DNA from: Lachnospiraceae bacterium NE2001
GTDB lineage: Bacteria > Bacillota > Clostridia > Lachnospirales > Lachnospiraceae
DNA length: 64,000 nt
Assembly (NCBI GenBank): GCA_900110635.1
Contig: FOEK01000019.1
Span: 1 to 64,000 of the forward strand
Reading direction: 5' to 3'
Shown here: one piece after another, positions 51,205 through 59,537 of the stretch
Layout of the letters: each line of letters starts with the position of its first letter
Position numbering within the stretch: position 1 is the stretch's first letter
Made by a program: the position numbers and the translations under genes
The notes under the pieces: model-generated
What the model was told of the DNA's origin: nothing
The model's database searches: none
What the model saw: only the letters and a program-made list of their open reading frames with translations

Positions 51205-51729
51205 ATGGCTAATCCAATCGTAACTATCACTATGGAGGATGGCGGCGTGATAAAGGCTGAGCTTTATCCTGACATTGCTCCAAATACAGTTAACAACTTT
51301 ATCTCACTTATAAAGAAGGGGTTCTATGATGGACTCATCTTCCACAGAGTCATTCCTGGTTTTATGATTCAGGGCGGCGATCCAGACGGAAGAGGTTCAG
51401 GCGGACCTGGCTACTCCATCAAGGGCGAGTTCTCTTCAAATGGTTTCGAGAACAACCTGAAGCATACAGTAGGCGTTCTCTCTATGGCTCGCTCTATGAT
51501 GCCAGACAGCGCCGGATCACAGTTCTTCATCATGCACGCTGATTCACCACACCTCGACGGACAGTACGCTTCATTTGGCAAGGTTATCGAAGGACAGGAT
51601 GTTGTAGATAGAATAGCTACCACAAAGACCGGTTGGGCTGATAAGCCAGTAACACCACAGGTTATGAAGACAGTTACTGTCGACACACTTGGTACAGAGT
51701 ATCCAGAACCAGAGACACTGCCACGCTAA
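51205..51729 (+). CDS. Cyclophilin-type peptidyl-prolyl cis-trans isomerase
   Basis: A 174-residue cytosolic cyclophilin (PpiB-like). Active-site blocks are intact: GLIFHRVIPGFMIQGGDPDG (Arg and Phe), GSQFFIMHADSPHLDGQYAS and FGKVIEGQDVVDRI. It speeds prolyl isomerisation in folding. GAGG lies eight bases before the ATG, and the ATG is followed by ANPIVTITMEDGGVIKAELY without a signal peptide. It ends at a large family 1 palindrome shared with the convergent GGDEF-EAL gene. Confidence 0.95.
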   Translation: MANPIVTITMEDGGVIKAELYPDIAPNTVNNFISLIKKGFYDGLIFHRVIPGFMIQGGDPDGRGSGGPGYSIKGEFSSNGFENNLKHTVGVLSMARSMMPDSAGSQFFIMHADSPHLDGQYASFGKVIEGQDVVDRIATTKTGWADKPVTPQVMKTVTVDTLGTEYPEPETLPR

Positions 51730-51742
51730 TATTACCGCAAGG

Positions 51743-51809
51743 ACGGTTCTCCAAGACAGGGGGACGGTTCTCTAAGATAGAGAACCGTCCCCCTGTCTTG
51801 GAGAACCGT
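51743..51809. repeat. Dispersed palindromic repeat, family 1, long copy with 32-bp arms
   Basis: Perfect inverted repeat: ACGGTTCTCCAAGACAGGGG, then GACGGTTCTCTA, the loop AGA, and the exact complement. Within each arm the segment ACGGTTCTC occurs twice, so it looks like one family 1 element nested in another. It fills the convergent gap between ppiB and the GGDEF-EAL gene and gives a very stable hairpin, though without a T tract. Confidence 0.95.
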
Positions 51810-51816
51810 GACAACA

Positions 51817-53622
51817 TTAGTCGTTGTAGAGGCGTGCTCCACGGAGCAGTATATCGAACTCGGTGTGTGGCATTGGACGGTCGTACAGATAGCCCTGCGC
51901 CATATCACAGTGCGCGTTCTTCAGGAACTCTGCAGCCTTTCCTGACTCAACACCCTCAGCGATGATCTTCATGTTGAGCTCGTCAACCATGTTGATTATA
52001 TTTTTAATAACAACCTTATCGTTGTTTGCTCTCTCTTCGTCATCTGACTCGATACCGTGAATAAAGGACTGATCCAGCTTAATCACATCCACCATCAGAT
52101 CTTTGAGAAGACTTAGGGATGAGTAGCCTGTTCCGAAATCATCGATGGATACAATTATACCACGTTCTCTCATAGCTGAAAGAAATCTTGTAAGCTTGTC
52201 AGCATCCTCGTAGCAGGCTGCCTCTGTAAGCTCCACTTCTATATACTGAGGATCAACGTTATACCTGTCGACAATCGTCAGTATCTTGGCAGCAAAATCT
52301 TCATCCTTGATGTGGAACCTGGAGAAATTAGTAGAAACCTTCACCGGCTCAACTCCAGCATCAAGCCACGCTCTGATATCGCGGCATACAGTCTCAAAAA
52401 CATACATATCCAGCTCGCAGATATTTCCGTCGTGCTCTAAAGCAGGTATAAATGTCATAGGTGGAATAACCTTTCCATCCTGAACCCATCTTACCAGAGC
52501 CTCGCATCCACAAAGCTTTCCATCATCCAGGCTTACCTTCGGCTGATAGTAAACCACGAACTCTCTCTCCTGAAGAGCTCTGTTAAACATAAACATAGAC
52601 TTCTTCGTATTCATCTCATGATCGAGAAGATCATCCGTGAACCAGACAACATCTGGATTTCCTTCTTTTCTGGTTTCACGCAGAGCAGTATTGGCCTTAG
52701 TTACGCCAGCTCCCGCATCCTCGTCAGGCTGCATTTTATATAGACCCACTCTAAATGATATCTCAATCTTGTGGGTGTTTGAGGACTCGTCCACCGGCTC
52801 CTCCTCTGTTACAGCAGTCAGATGAGTCATTGTTGAATTACCAGCACTCTCAGGCACGTCATCCGGTCTTCTGTTAAAGCCTGTATTTACACCTCCTGTA
52901 ATCTCAAATGTCATAGGATTGATGTAATCCAGGAAGATATCAACTCTTTCATTTCTTATAAGTGCGACGAAATTATCACCGCCAAGTCTCGCTATCTGCT
53001 CGTCAGGAATAAAGAAGCCAATTATCTTATCAACCAGCCCACGAAGGACCATATTCCCCCTATCTATTCCATATCTTCCATTTAAGAACTTGAAGTTCTT
53101 TATATTAAAGAAGGCAACCGTGTAATCAGTTAACACACCCCTCTTCATCATTTCCATGCCAGTACGGATGATACCATTTATATTTAGTGCTCCAGTCATG
53201 CTCTCTGTAAATGCCGCGTTATTGAGAATAGTTCTCATCCTTGCTCTCTCAAGCAAAGCAAAAAAGTTGGCACAGATAAACTGAAGGTCATCCTTATCGT
53301 CCTCATCCCATTCGTATCCCTTTGCAGGATAAGCATTCATAACTATCGTAACACCACCACCTGTGTGGAATTCCATAGTATGAAGATTAGGATCATAGCC
53401 CTCCTTGGCCTGATACAGAACCTCGCGACCGTTAAAACCAACTCTTTCAACTGGATTCGGCTTAGCCGTAACAATAGACTCAAGCCTTCCTATATGAAGT
53501 TCCTCCGCGATGGGGCCCATAGACTCCTTCGCGTAAGATAAAATATCTTTGAAATTGTTATCTTTGTATCCAATCCCCTTAATAAAATTCTTATAATTCT
53601 TGCTAAATAATTTATTCCCCAT
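51817..53622 (-). CDS. GGDEF-EAL protein, likely c-di-GMP phosphodiesterase
   Basis: A 601-residue cytosolic protein. The N-terminal 140 residues are an unassigned sensor region. The GGDEF domain is degenerate: the site reads RLGGDNFVALI, so cyclase activity is doubtful. The EAL domain (about 350-590) is complete: CEALVRW, NFSRFHIKDEDF, EVELTEAACYED, IDDFGTGYSSLSLL, DVIKLDQSF and IIAEGVES hold the metal and catalytic residues. It should hydrolyse c-di-GMP, with the GGDEF domain perhaps serving as a GTP sensor. GGAG precedes the ATG. Confidence 0.92.
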   Translation of the reverse strand: MGNKLFSKNYKNFIKGIGYKDNNFKDILSYAKESMGPIAEELHIGRLESIVTAKPNPVERVGFNGREVLYQAKEGYDPNLHTMEFHTGGGVTIVMNAYPAKGYEWDEDDKDDLQFICANFFALLERARMRTILNNAAFTESMTGALNINGIIRTGMEMMKRGVLTDYTVAFFNIKNFKFLNGRYGIDRGNMVLRGLVDKIIGFFIPDEQIARLGGDNFVALIRNERVDIFLDYINPMTFEITGGVNTGFNRRPDDVPESAGNSTMTHLTAVTEEEPVDESSNTHKIEISFRVGLYKMQPDEDAGAGVTKANTALRETRKEGNPDVVWFTDDLLDHEMNTKKSMFMFNRALQEREFVVYYQPKVSLDDGKLCGCEALVRWVQDGKVIPPMTFIPALEHDGNICELDMYVFETVCRDIRAWLDAGVEPVKVSTNFSRFHIKDEDFAAKILTIVDRYNVDPQYIEVELTEAACYEDADKLTRFLSAMRERGIIVSIDDFGTGYSSLSLLKDLMVDVIKLDQSFIHGIESDDEERANNDKVVIKNIINMVDELNMKIIAEGVESGKAAEFLKNAHCDMAQGYLYDRPMPHTEFDILLRGARLYND

Positions 53623-53681
53623 GACATTTCTCCAAAAAACACTAAGTCATAAATCGTATTGTTCTTTTACCAAACTCTCCT

Positions 53682-54890
53682 TTAGGATTCCTGATCGGAC
53701 TTAGTAGCATTTTGCTCCTTAGTCGAGGCCTTGGAATATAGCAGTTTTAGGATTATCGGCGTGAGTATCGAGCTGACTATGATCAGAAGAATAACAGAGG
53801 TAAAATATTTGCTATCCAGCATACCGACCTCAAGTCCCTTCTTGGATACTATCAAAGCAACCTCACCTCTAGTCATCATTCCAACACCAATCTTCAGAGC
53901 ATCTGACCCCTTAAAGCCACACATGCGAGAGGCCAAACCGCAGCCGATGATCTTGGACAAAAGTCCCACCAGCACGAAGCCAGCCGAGAAAATAAGTATA
54001 GTCATATCCAGCGACTTTAGATCCGTCTGAAGTCCAATACTCACAAAGAAGATCGGGCCGAATATCATATAGGAATTAACGTCCATCTTCCTATCTATGT
54101 ACTTCGAATCATCCAGCGAGCTGAGGATAATACCAGCCACAAAGGCACCAGTAATATCAGCAACACTGAAATATTTCTCAGCGATAAAGGAAAGGGCCAG
54201 TGCCAACGCCAGTCCAATGATGGGTATTCTCTGTGTGTGAGGATGCCTGGTGTCGAGCCATTTCATCACTTTATATAAAATGATACCGACAACAACAGAT
54301 AGTATAAAGAAGCCAACCGTTCTAAGCAGCACATCTGTTATCTTACTGCTTGGATCACGGAAGCTAATAACGAGAGTGAGCACCAGGATGCCAATCACAT
54401 CGTCGATTATGGCTGCACTAAGAATAGTGGTACCAACCTCCTCAGTCAGTTTCCCCAGTTCCTTAAGCGCCTGAACTGTTATACTTACAGATGTGGCAGT
54501 TAGTATCGTTCCGATAAAAAGTGCGTGGAAGAATTCGTTGCTTCCCACCTCCGCAAAGCCATAGAAACATAGATACAAAAGGGTTCCACAAACAAGCGGA
54601 ATAAAGACACCTGAACAGGCAATAAGTGTAGCCTTCACTCCCGTCTTCTTCAACTGTCCAAGATTCGTCTCAAGACCCGCACTGAACATAAGCAGGATAA
54701 CGCCTATCTCTGCCATTCCTGACAGGAAGTCGCTGGGTTCAACCCACCCAAGAAGGCTCGGTCCCAGCAGGAGTCCGGCAATTATCTCACCCACAACCTG
54801 AGGCGCCTTCAGTTTTCTCGCAACAAGACCAAAAAACTTGGCAAATAATATTACTATCGCTATATTCTTTAGTATCTCGAGTTTATCCAT
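53682..54890 (-). CDS. CPA2-family cation:proton antiporter
   Basis: A 402-residue membrane protein with 12-13 helices of the Na+/H+ exchanger fold. GEIIAGLLLGPSLLGWVEPS, MFSAGLETNLGQLKKTGVKA, TATSVSITVQALKELGKLTE, LSAAIIDDVIGILVLTLVIS (the DD-type transport aspartates) and GMMTRGEVALIVSKKGLEVG are diagnostic of KefB/NapA-like carriers. No C-terminal TrkA-N/RCK domain is attached. It exchanges Na+ or K+ for protons across the cytoplasmic membrane. The C-terminus is short and charged. The ribosome site is weak. Confidence 0.93.
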   Translation of the reverse strand: MDKLEILKNIAIVILFAKFFGLVARKLKAPQVVGEIIAGLLLGPSLLGWVEPSDFLSGMAEIGVILLMFSAGLETNLGQLKKTGVKATLIACSGVFIPLVCGTLLYLCFYGFAEVGSNEFFHALFIGTILTATSVSITVQALKELGKLTEEVGTTILSAAIIDDVIGILVLTLVISFRDPSSKITDVLLRTVGFFILSVVVGIILYKVMKWLDTRHPHTQRIPIIGLALALALSFIAEKYFSVADITGAFVAGIILSSLDDSKYIDRKMDVNSYMIFGPIFFVSIGLQTDLKSLDMTILIFSAGFVLVGLLSKIIGCGLASRMCGFKGSDALKIGVGMMTRGEVALIVSKKGLEVGMLDSKYFTSVILLIIVSSILTPIILKLLYSKASTKEQNATKSDQES

Positions 54891-54977
54891 ATCACACTTT
54901 GTCCTTATATGTATTTCCCCCTATCTGCCAGAACCCACTCCAACAGACCGAGACACATTCTAGCACACCCATTACAC

Positions 54978-55085
54978 ATGTGCAATGGGGACTGACTTCC
55001 TTCGCTCACGCTCAGGCGCTAAAAGCTTGTCTGCCACTGGCAGACAACGCGCCCATTGCACATAGGTCCGTCCCCAACTGCACAT
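54978..55085. repeat. Dispersed palindromic repeat, family 2, with inserted stem-loop
   Basis: The arms ATGTGCAATGGGG (54978-54990) and CCCATTGCACAT (55052-55063) are split by about 60 bases containing GTCTGCC-ACT-GGCAGAC. The module AGGTCCGTCCCCAACTGCAC follows. In reverse complement this is the same composite as 21577-21627, with an extra insert. It sits between the antiporter start and the LacI gene end, touching the LacI stop codon. Confidence 0.9.
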
Positions 55086-56071
55086 TATGTAGTTTCGCGT
55101 TCCACCAGTTCATAGCCAAGCTTTACCATACGAACCTGGACATCTTCTCCATCCGCTTTCAGATTATCCACCAGCATCTCGACTGCATTTTTTCCGCTCT
55201 CTTCGTAGTAGTATCTCACTGTGGTAAGCTCTGGAGTCAGTACTCGCGCCAGCTGCGAATCTCCCTGTCCAACCACCATCACATCATCCGGAATCTTAAT
55301 TCCCAGCTTGTGCAGATACCTGATTGCCCCGGAAGCTATGGTGTCCGTAGCTGCAACCACCGCGTCCACATCATCATACTTCTCCATAAGCTCCCTCATA
55401 CAGTTAAAGCCACTCTTCGCGTCGAAACCTGAAATGACACGCCTTTCGGCCAGTTCATCGAAGCCAGCATCGTGAACAGCATCCCTGAAGCCTCTATATC
55501 TGGCCTGTCCCACTGCCTTATCCTCGTGAGTAACACCGATATACACAAGATTCCTGCGTCCTCTGTCCAGAAGAAGCTTGGTGATATCATATTCAGCGTG
55601 ATAGTCATCGTGATACACAGAGTTGTAGCCCTCGAGCTTCTGGCCAACGATCACCACCGGCACCTTCATGCTCTTAAGCAGCTCCATATGATCATCAGAT
55701 AAAAATGTTCCTAAAAGGATCACCCCATCCACCTGCTTGTCGTGAAATATAGAAAGATACTCCAGCTCTCTATTTACCTCATTCATAGTAAGTGCAAGAA
55801 GAACCTGATACCCCTCTGCCTCAGCTGCCTCCATAATTCCTTCCACAACCCTTGCTATAGAGGATGAATCAATTCTGGGTATGACCACACCGATCATATT
55901 GGTCTTTCTGGTCCTCAGAGTCTGGGCCTGCATTGATGGATGATAGTCATACTTCTCCACCACCTTCCTGATGGCCTCTTTTTTCTTTTCAGACACATAT
56001 CCATTGTTAAAATATCTTGATACCGCTGCAGTTGAAACCCCGGCTTTTTCAGCTATGTCCTTAATATTCAT
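55085..56071 (-). CDS. LacI-family transcriptional regulator
   Basis: A 328-residue LacI/GalR regulator. The HTH and hinge are MNIKDIAEKAGVSTAAVSRY, FNNGYVSEKKKEAIRKVVEK; the periplasmic-binding-type sensor domain has IGVVIPRIDSSSIARVVEGI, VDGVILLGTF, AVVAATDTIASGAIRYL and VMVVGQGDSQLARVLTPELT. The pattern resembles sucrose or trehalose-type repressors, but no sugar genes are adjacent, so the regulon is unknown. AAAGGA precedes the ATG. About 260 bases upstream are free of genes and carry a TTGACA-like hexamer on the minus strand. Confidence 0.92.
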   Translation of the reverse strand: MNIKDIAEKAGVSTAAVSRYFNNGYVSEKKKEAIRKVVEKYDYHPSMQAQTLRTRKTNMIGVVIPRIDSSSIARVVEGIMEAAEAEGYQVLLALTMNEVNRELEYLSIFHDKQVDGVILLGTFLSDDHMELLKSMKVPVVIVGQKLEGYNSVYHDDYHAEYDITKLLLDRGRRNLVYIGVTHEDKAVGQARYRGFRDAVHDAGFDELAERRVISGFDAKSGFNCMRELMEKYDDVDAVVAATDTIASGAIRYLHKLGIKIPDDVMVVGQGDSQLARVLTPELTTVRYYYEESGKNAVEMLVDNLKADGEDVQVRMVKLGYELVERETT

Positions 56072-56336
56072 CTAATTCAATCCTTTGCTATGATCATTTG
56101 CCACTTTATCATTATGGTTTTAACATTTTTTAAACTAACCTTGTCAAACAATATGAAATCGTTTTCACTTTTTCCATTATAGCACACAAACTAAAATGTG
56201 ACAAATCATAGCTCGAATCTAGAACCCGAGTTTGATCTGTCACATACTTAGTCTATAATTTATTGTTATATTCTATCAGCCTATATACTCCTGATTTTCA
56301 TTTTACTAGAAAACCATAATCTATAAACAACTCTCC

Positions 56337-56969
56337 TTAGAAGCCAAGATCATCGTTAACAAGGATAACACTGATTCTTCCCGGATGTCTGGAGAATCTT
56401 GTGATCAGGAACTGACAGCAAATGGTATCCGGAGACTTACAGTCAAAGCAAGCGCCTGTCTTTGCACAAGGTGTATCCAGGCCAAATCTCTGGGCATTGA
56501 TCGGAGCAGCCACATTTCTCGCTCTCTTCATAGCACTGTCAAGATCAGAACCACAAACCTTGTTCATACCAACGATAAAGAGTACGTGCTTAGGACCCTG
56601 TGCGATAGCGGAAACCCTGTTAGAATTACCGTCAATATTTACAATAATTCCGTCGTTGGTCATAGCATTTGCACTGGCAAGGAAGAAATCTGCATCGTAG
56701 GCCATCAGCATTGCCGCACGCTTATCCTCATAGTTATCTCTATCTATAAAGTTATAATTACCTTCCTTCAGGGCATCCACGAGACCAATCTCACGAGCAC
56801 TCATAGCTCCACCCATTGTTACGCTACTTCCCTCTGGGATAAGCTCCAGTGCCTTGGCAAGAGCCTCCTCCCTAGTCGCAGCATAGTAGCCAGTCATATT
56901 TCTGGACTCCAGGCCCTTGATGACCTTCTGAGCCAGCAATTCGTTTCTTTTTACGATATTTGCATCCAT
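56337..56969 (-). CDS. LUD-domain protein (lactate utilisation / DUF162 family)
   Basis: A 210-residue protein of the LUD (LutC/DUF162) family: MGGAMSAREIGLVDALKEGN, ADFFLASANAMTNDGIIVNI, DGNSNRVSAIAQGPKHVLFI and VGMNKVCGSDLDSAMKRARN. The C-terminal CAKTGACFDCKSPDTICCQF gives a cysteine group as in single-domain clostridial members. Its role in anaerobes is unclear; LutC homologues take part in lactate oxidation complexes. GGGG precedes the ATG. It lies directly after the lar genes in the same direction, which fits a lactate-related theme by association only. Confidence 0.85.
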   Translation of the reverse strand: MDANIVKRNELLAQKVIKGLESRNMTGYYAATREEALAKALELIPEGSSVTMGGAMSAREIGLVDALKEGNYNFIDRDNYEDKRAAMLMAYDADFFLASANAMTNDGIIVNIDGNSNRVSAIAQGPKHVLFIVGMNKVCGSDLDSAMKRARNVAAPINAQRFGLDTPCAKTGACFDCKSPDTICCQFLITRFSRHPGRISVILVNDDLGF

Positions 56970-57035
56970 AATAAACCCCTTTCATATCTGGATTATTTTC
57001 AAAGTGTTTTGGCATCAGATAATATATCACATTAC

Positions 57036-57890
57036 CTAGTAATCGATGATCATTGAACGAAGAACGCCTGGAACCTCGTGTTCACGCTTGCCTGCTCCAA
57101 GTCCGACTTTCTGTACTGTCATCACTTCAGGCAGTTCCTTCGATGTCATAACAGCCGCAACAAAGGCCGCTCCAGTTGGTGTCACATACTCGCCCTTCCT
57201 ATCTGTAAGCGAAAGTGGAAGGGCATACTTTGCACAGATATTGATCACAGCAGGTACAGGTACTGGAATAATTCCGTGCTGGCAGCGAACATTTCCGTGT
57301 CCTTCGCAAAGCCTTCTCACAACCACATCAGTGATGCCAAGATTATCGAAGCACACTGCCGCAGAGACAATATCCACTATAGAATCAATGGCTCCCACTT
57401 CGTGGAAATGCACCTCATTTATCTCTTTCTTGTGAGCCTTCGCCTCAGCCTCTGCTAGTATATGGAAAACCTTCTTTGCTAGAGATCTGGCACCATCGGT
57501 CATCTCCAGACTGTCGATTATCTTCTCAATATCCTCAAGATTTCGAGCATCGTGGTGGTGGTGATGTTCATCGTGATGATGATGCTCGTCGTGGTGGTGA
57601 TGTCCGTCGTGATGATGATGCTCATCGTGATGATGATGCTCACCCGACTCACCATAGAGGTAATTCATATCGTGATCGTGATTCTCATGTTCTGCATCCA
57701 ATACCACATCAAAGTCACAGCAGTCTATACCACTCTTCATCACTCGGCTGATTTTTATCTCAAAGCCTTGATCCTTGATTCCAGAAAGAACACTTCTAAG
57801 CACCTCTTCATCTGCTCCAAGATCAAGGAGTGACGCAACTATCATATCGCCACTTATTCCAGTTTCACATTCCAGATATAATGATTTCAT
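57036..57890 (-). CDS. larC: Nickel-pincer cofactor nickel chelatase LarC, N-terminal part (LarC1)
   Basis: A 284-residue protein matching the first domain of LarC: KSLYLECETGISGDMIVASL, LLDLGADEE, HFHEVGAIDSIVDIVSAAVC, VPVPAVINICAKYALPLSL and TPTGAAFVAAVM. A very His-rich loop (residues about 75-115, HHHHDEHHHHDGHHHHDEHH) is suited to nickel storage. Ordinary LarC is about 400-430 residues, or is made as LarC1/LarC2 by frameshifting; here the frame stops at 57036 and the next gene starts 66 bases later, so LarC2 is absent from this locus. LarC inserts Ni into the pincer cofactor. AGGAG precedes the start. Confidence 0.88.
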   Translation of the reverse strand: MKSLYLECETGISGDMIVASLLDLGADEEVLRSVLSGIKDQGFEIKISRVMKSGIDCCDFDVVLDAEHENHDHDMNYLYGESGEHHHHDEHHHHDGHHHHDEHHHHDEHHHHHDARNLEDIEKIIDSLEMTDGARSLAKKVFHILAEAEAKAHKKEINEVHFHEVGAIDSIVDIVSAAVCFDNLGITDVVVRRLCEGHGNVRCQHGIIPVPVPAVINICAKYALPLSLTDRKGEYVTPTGAAFVAAVMTSKELPEVMTVQKVGLGAGKREHEVPGVLRSMIIDY

Positions 57891-57934
57891 ACTTTCTTAT
57901 CTCCTATCCATACTGCTTATAGGATTATTCGTCT

Positions 57935-58678
57935 TTACTTAAGCGCAAGACGGTTTATCTGGGTTGCTATGTAACCCGCCCCATAACCGTTATCTATATT
58001 TACCACCGAGATTCCATTTGCACAGGAATTAATCATGGTCAGCAGAGCCGACAATCCTTCGAAGCTGGCACCGTAACCCACCGAGGTTGGCACTGCGATA
58101 ATGGGACTGGACACAAGCCCGCCAATTACACTGGCAAGTGCTCCTTCCATACCGGCAACCGCTATGATACAGTTTGCCTTCTGCAAAATCTCTGTCTTTG
58201 AGAGAAGCCGATGTATACCACTTACTCCTACGTCATAGACTCGTTCCACGTATGTTCCAAAGTATTCTGCCGTCTGCGCCGCTTCTTCGGCTACTGGGAT
58301 ATCAGCCGTTCCAGCGCAGCATACCGCTACATAACCCAACTTCTCTATCTCACCAGGGATCACCCTCAGAATTCGTGAAATAGGATCATACTCAGCATCA
58401 GGGATACGCGCCTTTACCATTTTATACTGCTCACCAGAGGCCCGTGTACCAAAAGCTCGCCCATCTGTTTCCAACAGTTTCTCATATATAGAAACCAGAT
58501 ACTCATTGGGTTTCCCCTCGCAGAAAACAACCTCCGGAAAGCCTGTTCTCTCTTCTCTATTGGTGTCTAGTTTTGCATAGCCCAGTTCTTTATATGTATC
58601 AAAATGAAATAGCTTCTCAGCTTCCTCGATAGTTAGCTCTCCACTCTTTACCTGTTCAAGAATCTCCTTTATCAGCAT
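57935..58678 (-). CDS. larB: Nicotinic acid adenine dinucleotide carboxylase/hydrolase LarB
   Basis: A 247-residue LarB. The N-terminal KEILEQVKSGELTIEEAEKL motif precedes an AIR-carboxylase (PurE)-like domain: PEVVFCEGKPNEYLVSIYEK, YVAVCCAGTADIPVAEEAAQ, GVSGIHRLLSKTEILQKANC, IAVAGMEGALASVIGGLVSS. LarB carboxylates the pyridinium ring of nicotinic acid adenine dinucleotide and cleaves the phosphoanhydride, the first step to the nickel-pincer nucleotide. Its start overlaps the larE stop by 23 bases. Complete. Confidence 0.94.
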   Translation of the reverse strand: MLIKEILEQVKSGELTIEEAEKLFHFDTYKELGYAKLDTNREERTGFPEVVFCEGKPNEYLVSIYEKLLETDGRAFGTRASGEQYKMVKARIPDAEYDPISRILRVIPGEIEKLGYVAVCCAGTADIPVAEEAAQTAEYFGTYVERVYDVGVSGIHRLLSKTEILQKANCIIAVAGMEGALASVIGGLVSSPIIAVPTSVGYGASFEGLSALLTMINSCANGISVVNIDNGYGAGYIATQINRLALK

Positions 58679-59486
58679 GCTTCAATACCTCATTCATACT
58701 ACCCGTGCGGTATCCAATCATATCCATCGTCACATAGGCAAAGCCTATATCTTTCAGCTTACTATGCACCGACTCTCTATTATCTATAAGTACTGAGAAA
58801 TCCTCCGATGCAACTTCAATCCTTGCAAGATTATCACCGTGCATCCTGACTCTTACCTGTCTGATTCCAAATGACTTTATATACTCTTCAGCGCTATCTA
58901 TCATCCGAAGTTTCTCAACGGTAATCTTCTCTCCATATGGAATTCTGGAGCTAAGACACGCAGCAGAAGGAGTGTCCCAGGTTGGAAGTCCTAGTTCCTT
59001 CGACAGTTCTCGAATCTCCTGCTTTGTGAGCCCAGCTTCTTTAAGTGGACTCACAACACCAAGCTCCTTTAGTGCTTTCATCCCAGGTCGATAATCACCG
59101 TCATCATCGATATTTGATCCATCCATCAATGTATGATCACCAAGCTTCTTCACCTCTTCCAGCATACGTCCGAAGAGGACATTCTTACAGATATAGCATC
59201 TGTCAGGAGGATTATCCACGAAGCCAGGTATATCCAGCTCATTCACCTTGACTGTGATTAACTCGATGCCTTCCTTTTTGCAGAAATCACTGGTCGCATC
59301 TCTATCTTTCTCAGGCATAGAATTAATCTCAGCTGTTACAGCCAGAAGCGAGCCCGAGTCGCCCAATGCTTCCTTCGCCGCTTTCAGAAGAAATGTAGAA
59401 TCAACACCACCCGAATATGCCACTGCCACACGATTCATTTTCCTGATACTGCTAAGTAATGATTCATATTTAGAAGATTTATCCAT
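58656..59486 (-). CDS. larE: ATP-dependent sacrificial/cluster sulfur transferase LarE
   Basis: A 276-residue LarE of the PP-loop superfamily: RVAVAYSGGVDSTFLLKAAK (PP-loop), then PDRCYICKNVLFGRM and DTPSAACLSSRIPYGEKIT. The three cysteines (C-x-x-C plus the later Cys) match the [4Fe-4S]-type LarE, which can act catalytically, rather than the single-Cys sacrificial form of Lactiplantibacillus. It thiolates the two carboxyl groups of the pincer precursor. It leads the larE-larB-larC set. No larA (lactate racemase) is in the window, so the client enzyme is elsewhere. Confidence 0.92.
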   Translation of the reverse strand: MDKSSKYESLLSSIRKMNRVAVAYSGGVDSTFLLKAAKEALGDSGSLLAVTAEINSMPEKDRDATSDFCKKEGIELITVKVNELDIPGFVDNPPDRCYICKNVLFGRMLEEVKKLGDHTLMDGSNIDDDGDYRPGMKALKELGVVSPLKEAGLTKQEIRELSKELGLPTWDTPSAACLSSRIPYGEKITVEKLRMIDSAEEYIKSFGIRQVRVRMHGDNLARIEVASEDFSVLIDNRESVHSKLKDIGFAYVTMDMIGYRTGSMNEVLKHADKGDS

Positions 59487-59537
59487 ACAACTAAACCCTT
59501 ATCCCCCCAAAAAAACTCAAAGATGATATCTCCAAGA

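Noticed and set aside
57036-57060. Programmed frameshift joining larC to a LarC2 part
   Set aside because: Only 66 bases separate larC from the LUD gene, which is not LarC2, so no second domain can follow here.
57552-57833. Plus-strand ORF rich in Val/Met opposite larC
   Set aside because: It is the antisense shadow of the His-rich repeat of larC; no ribosome site.
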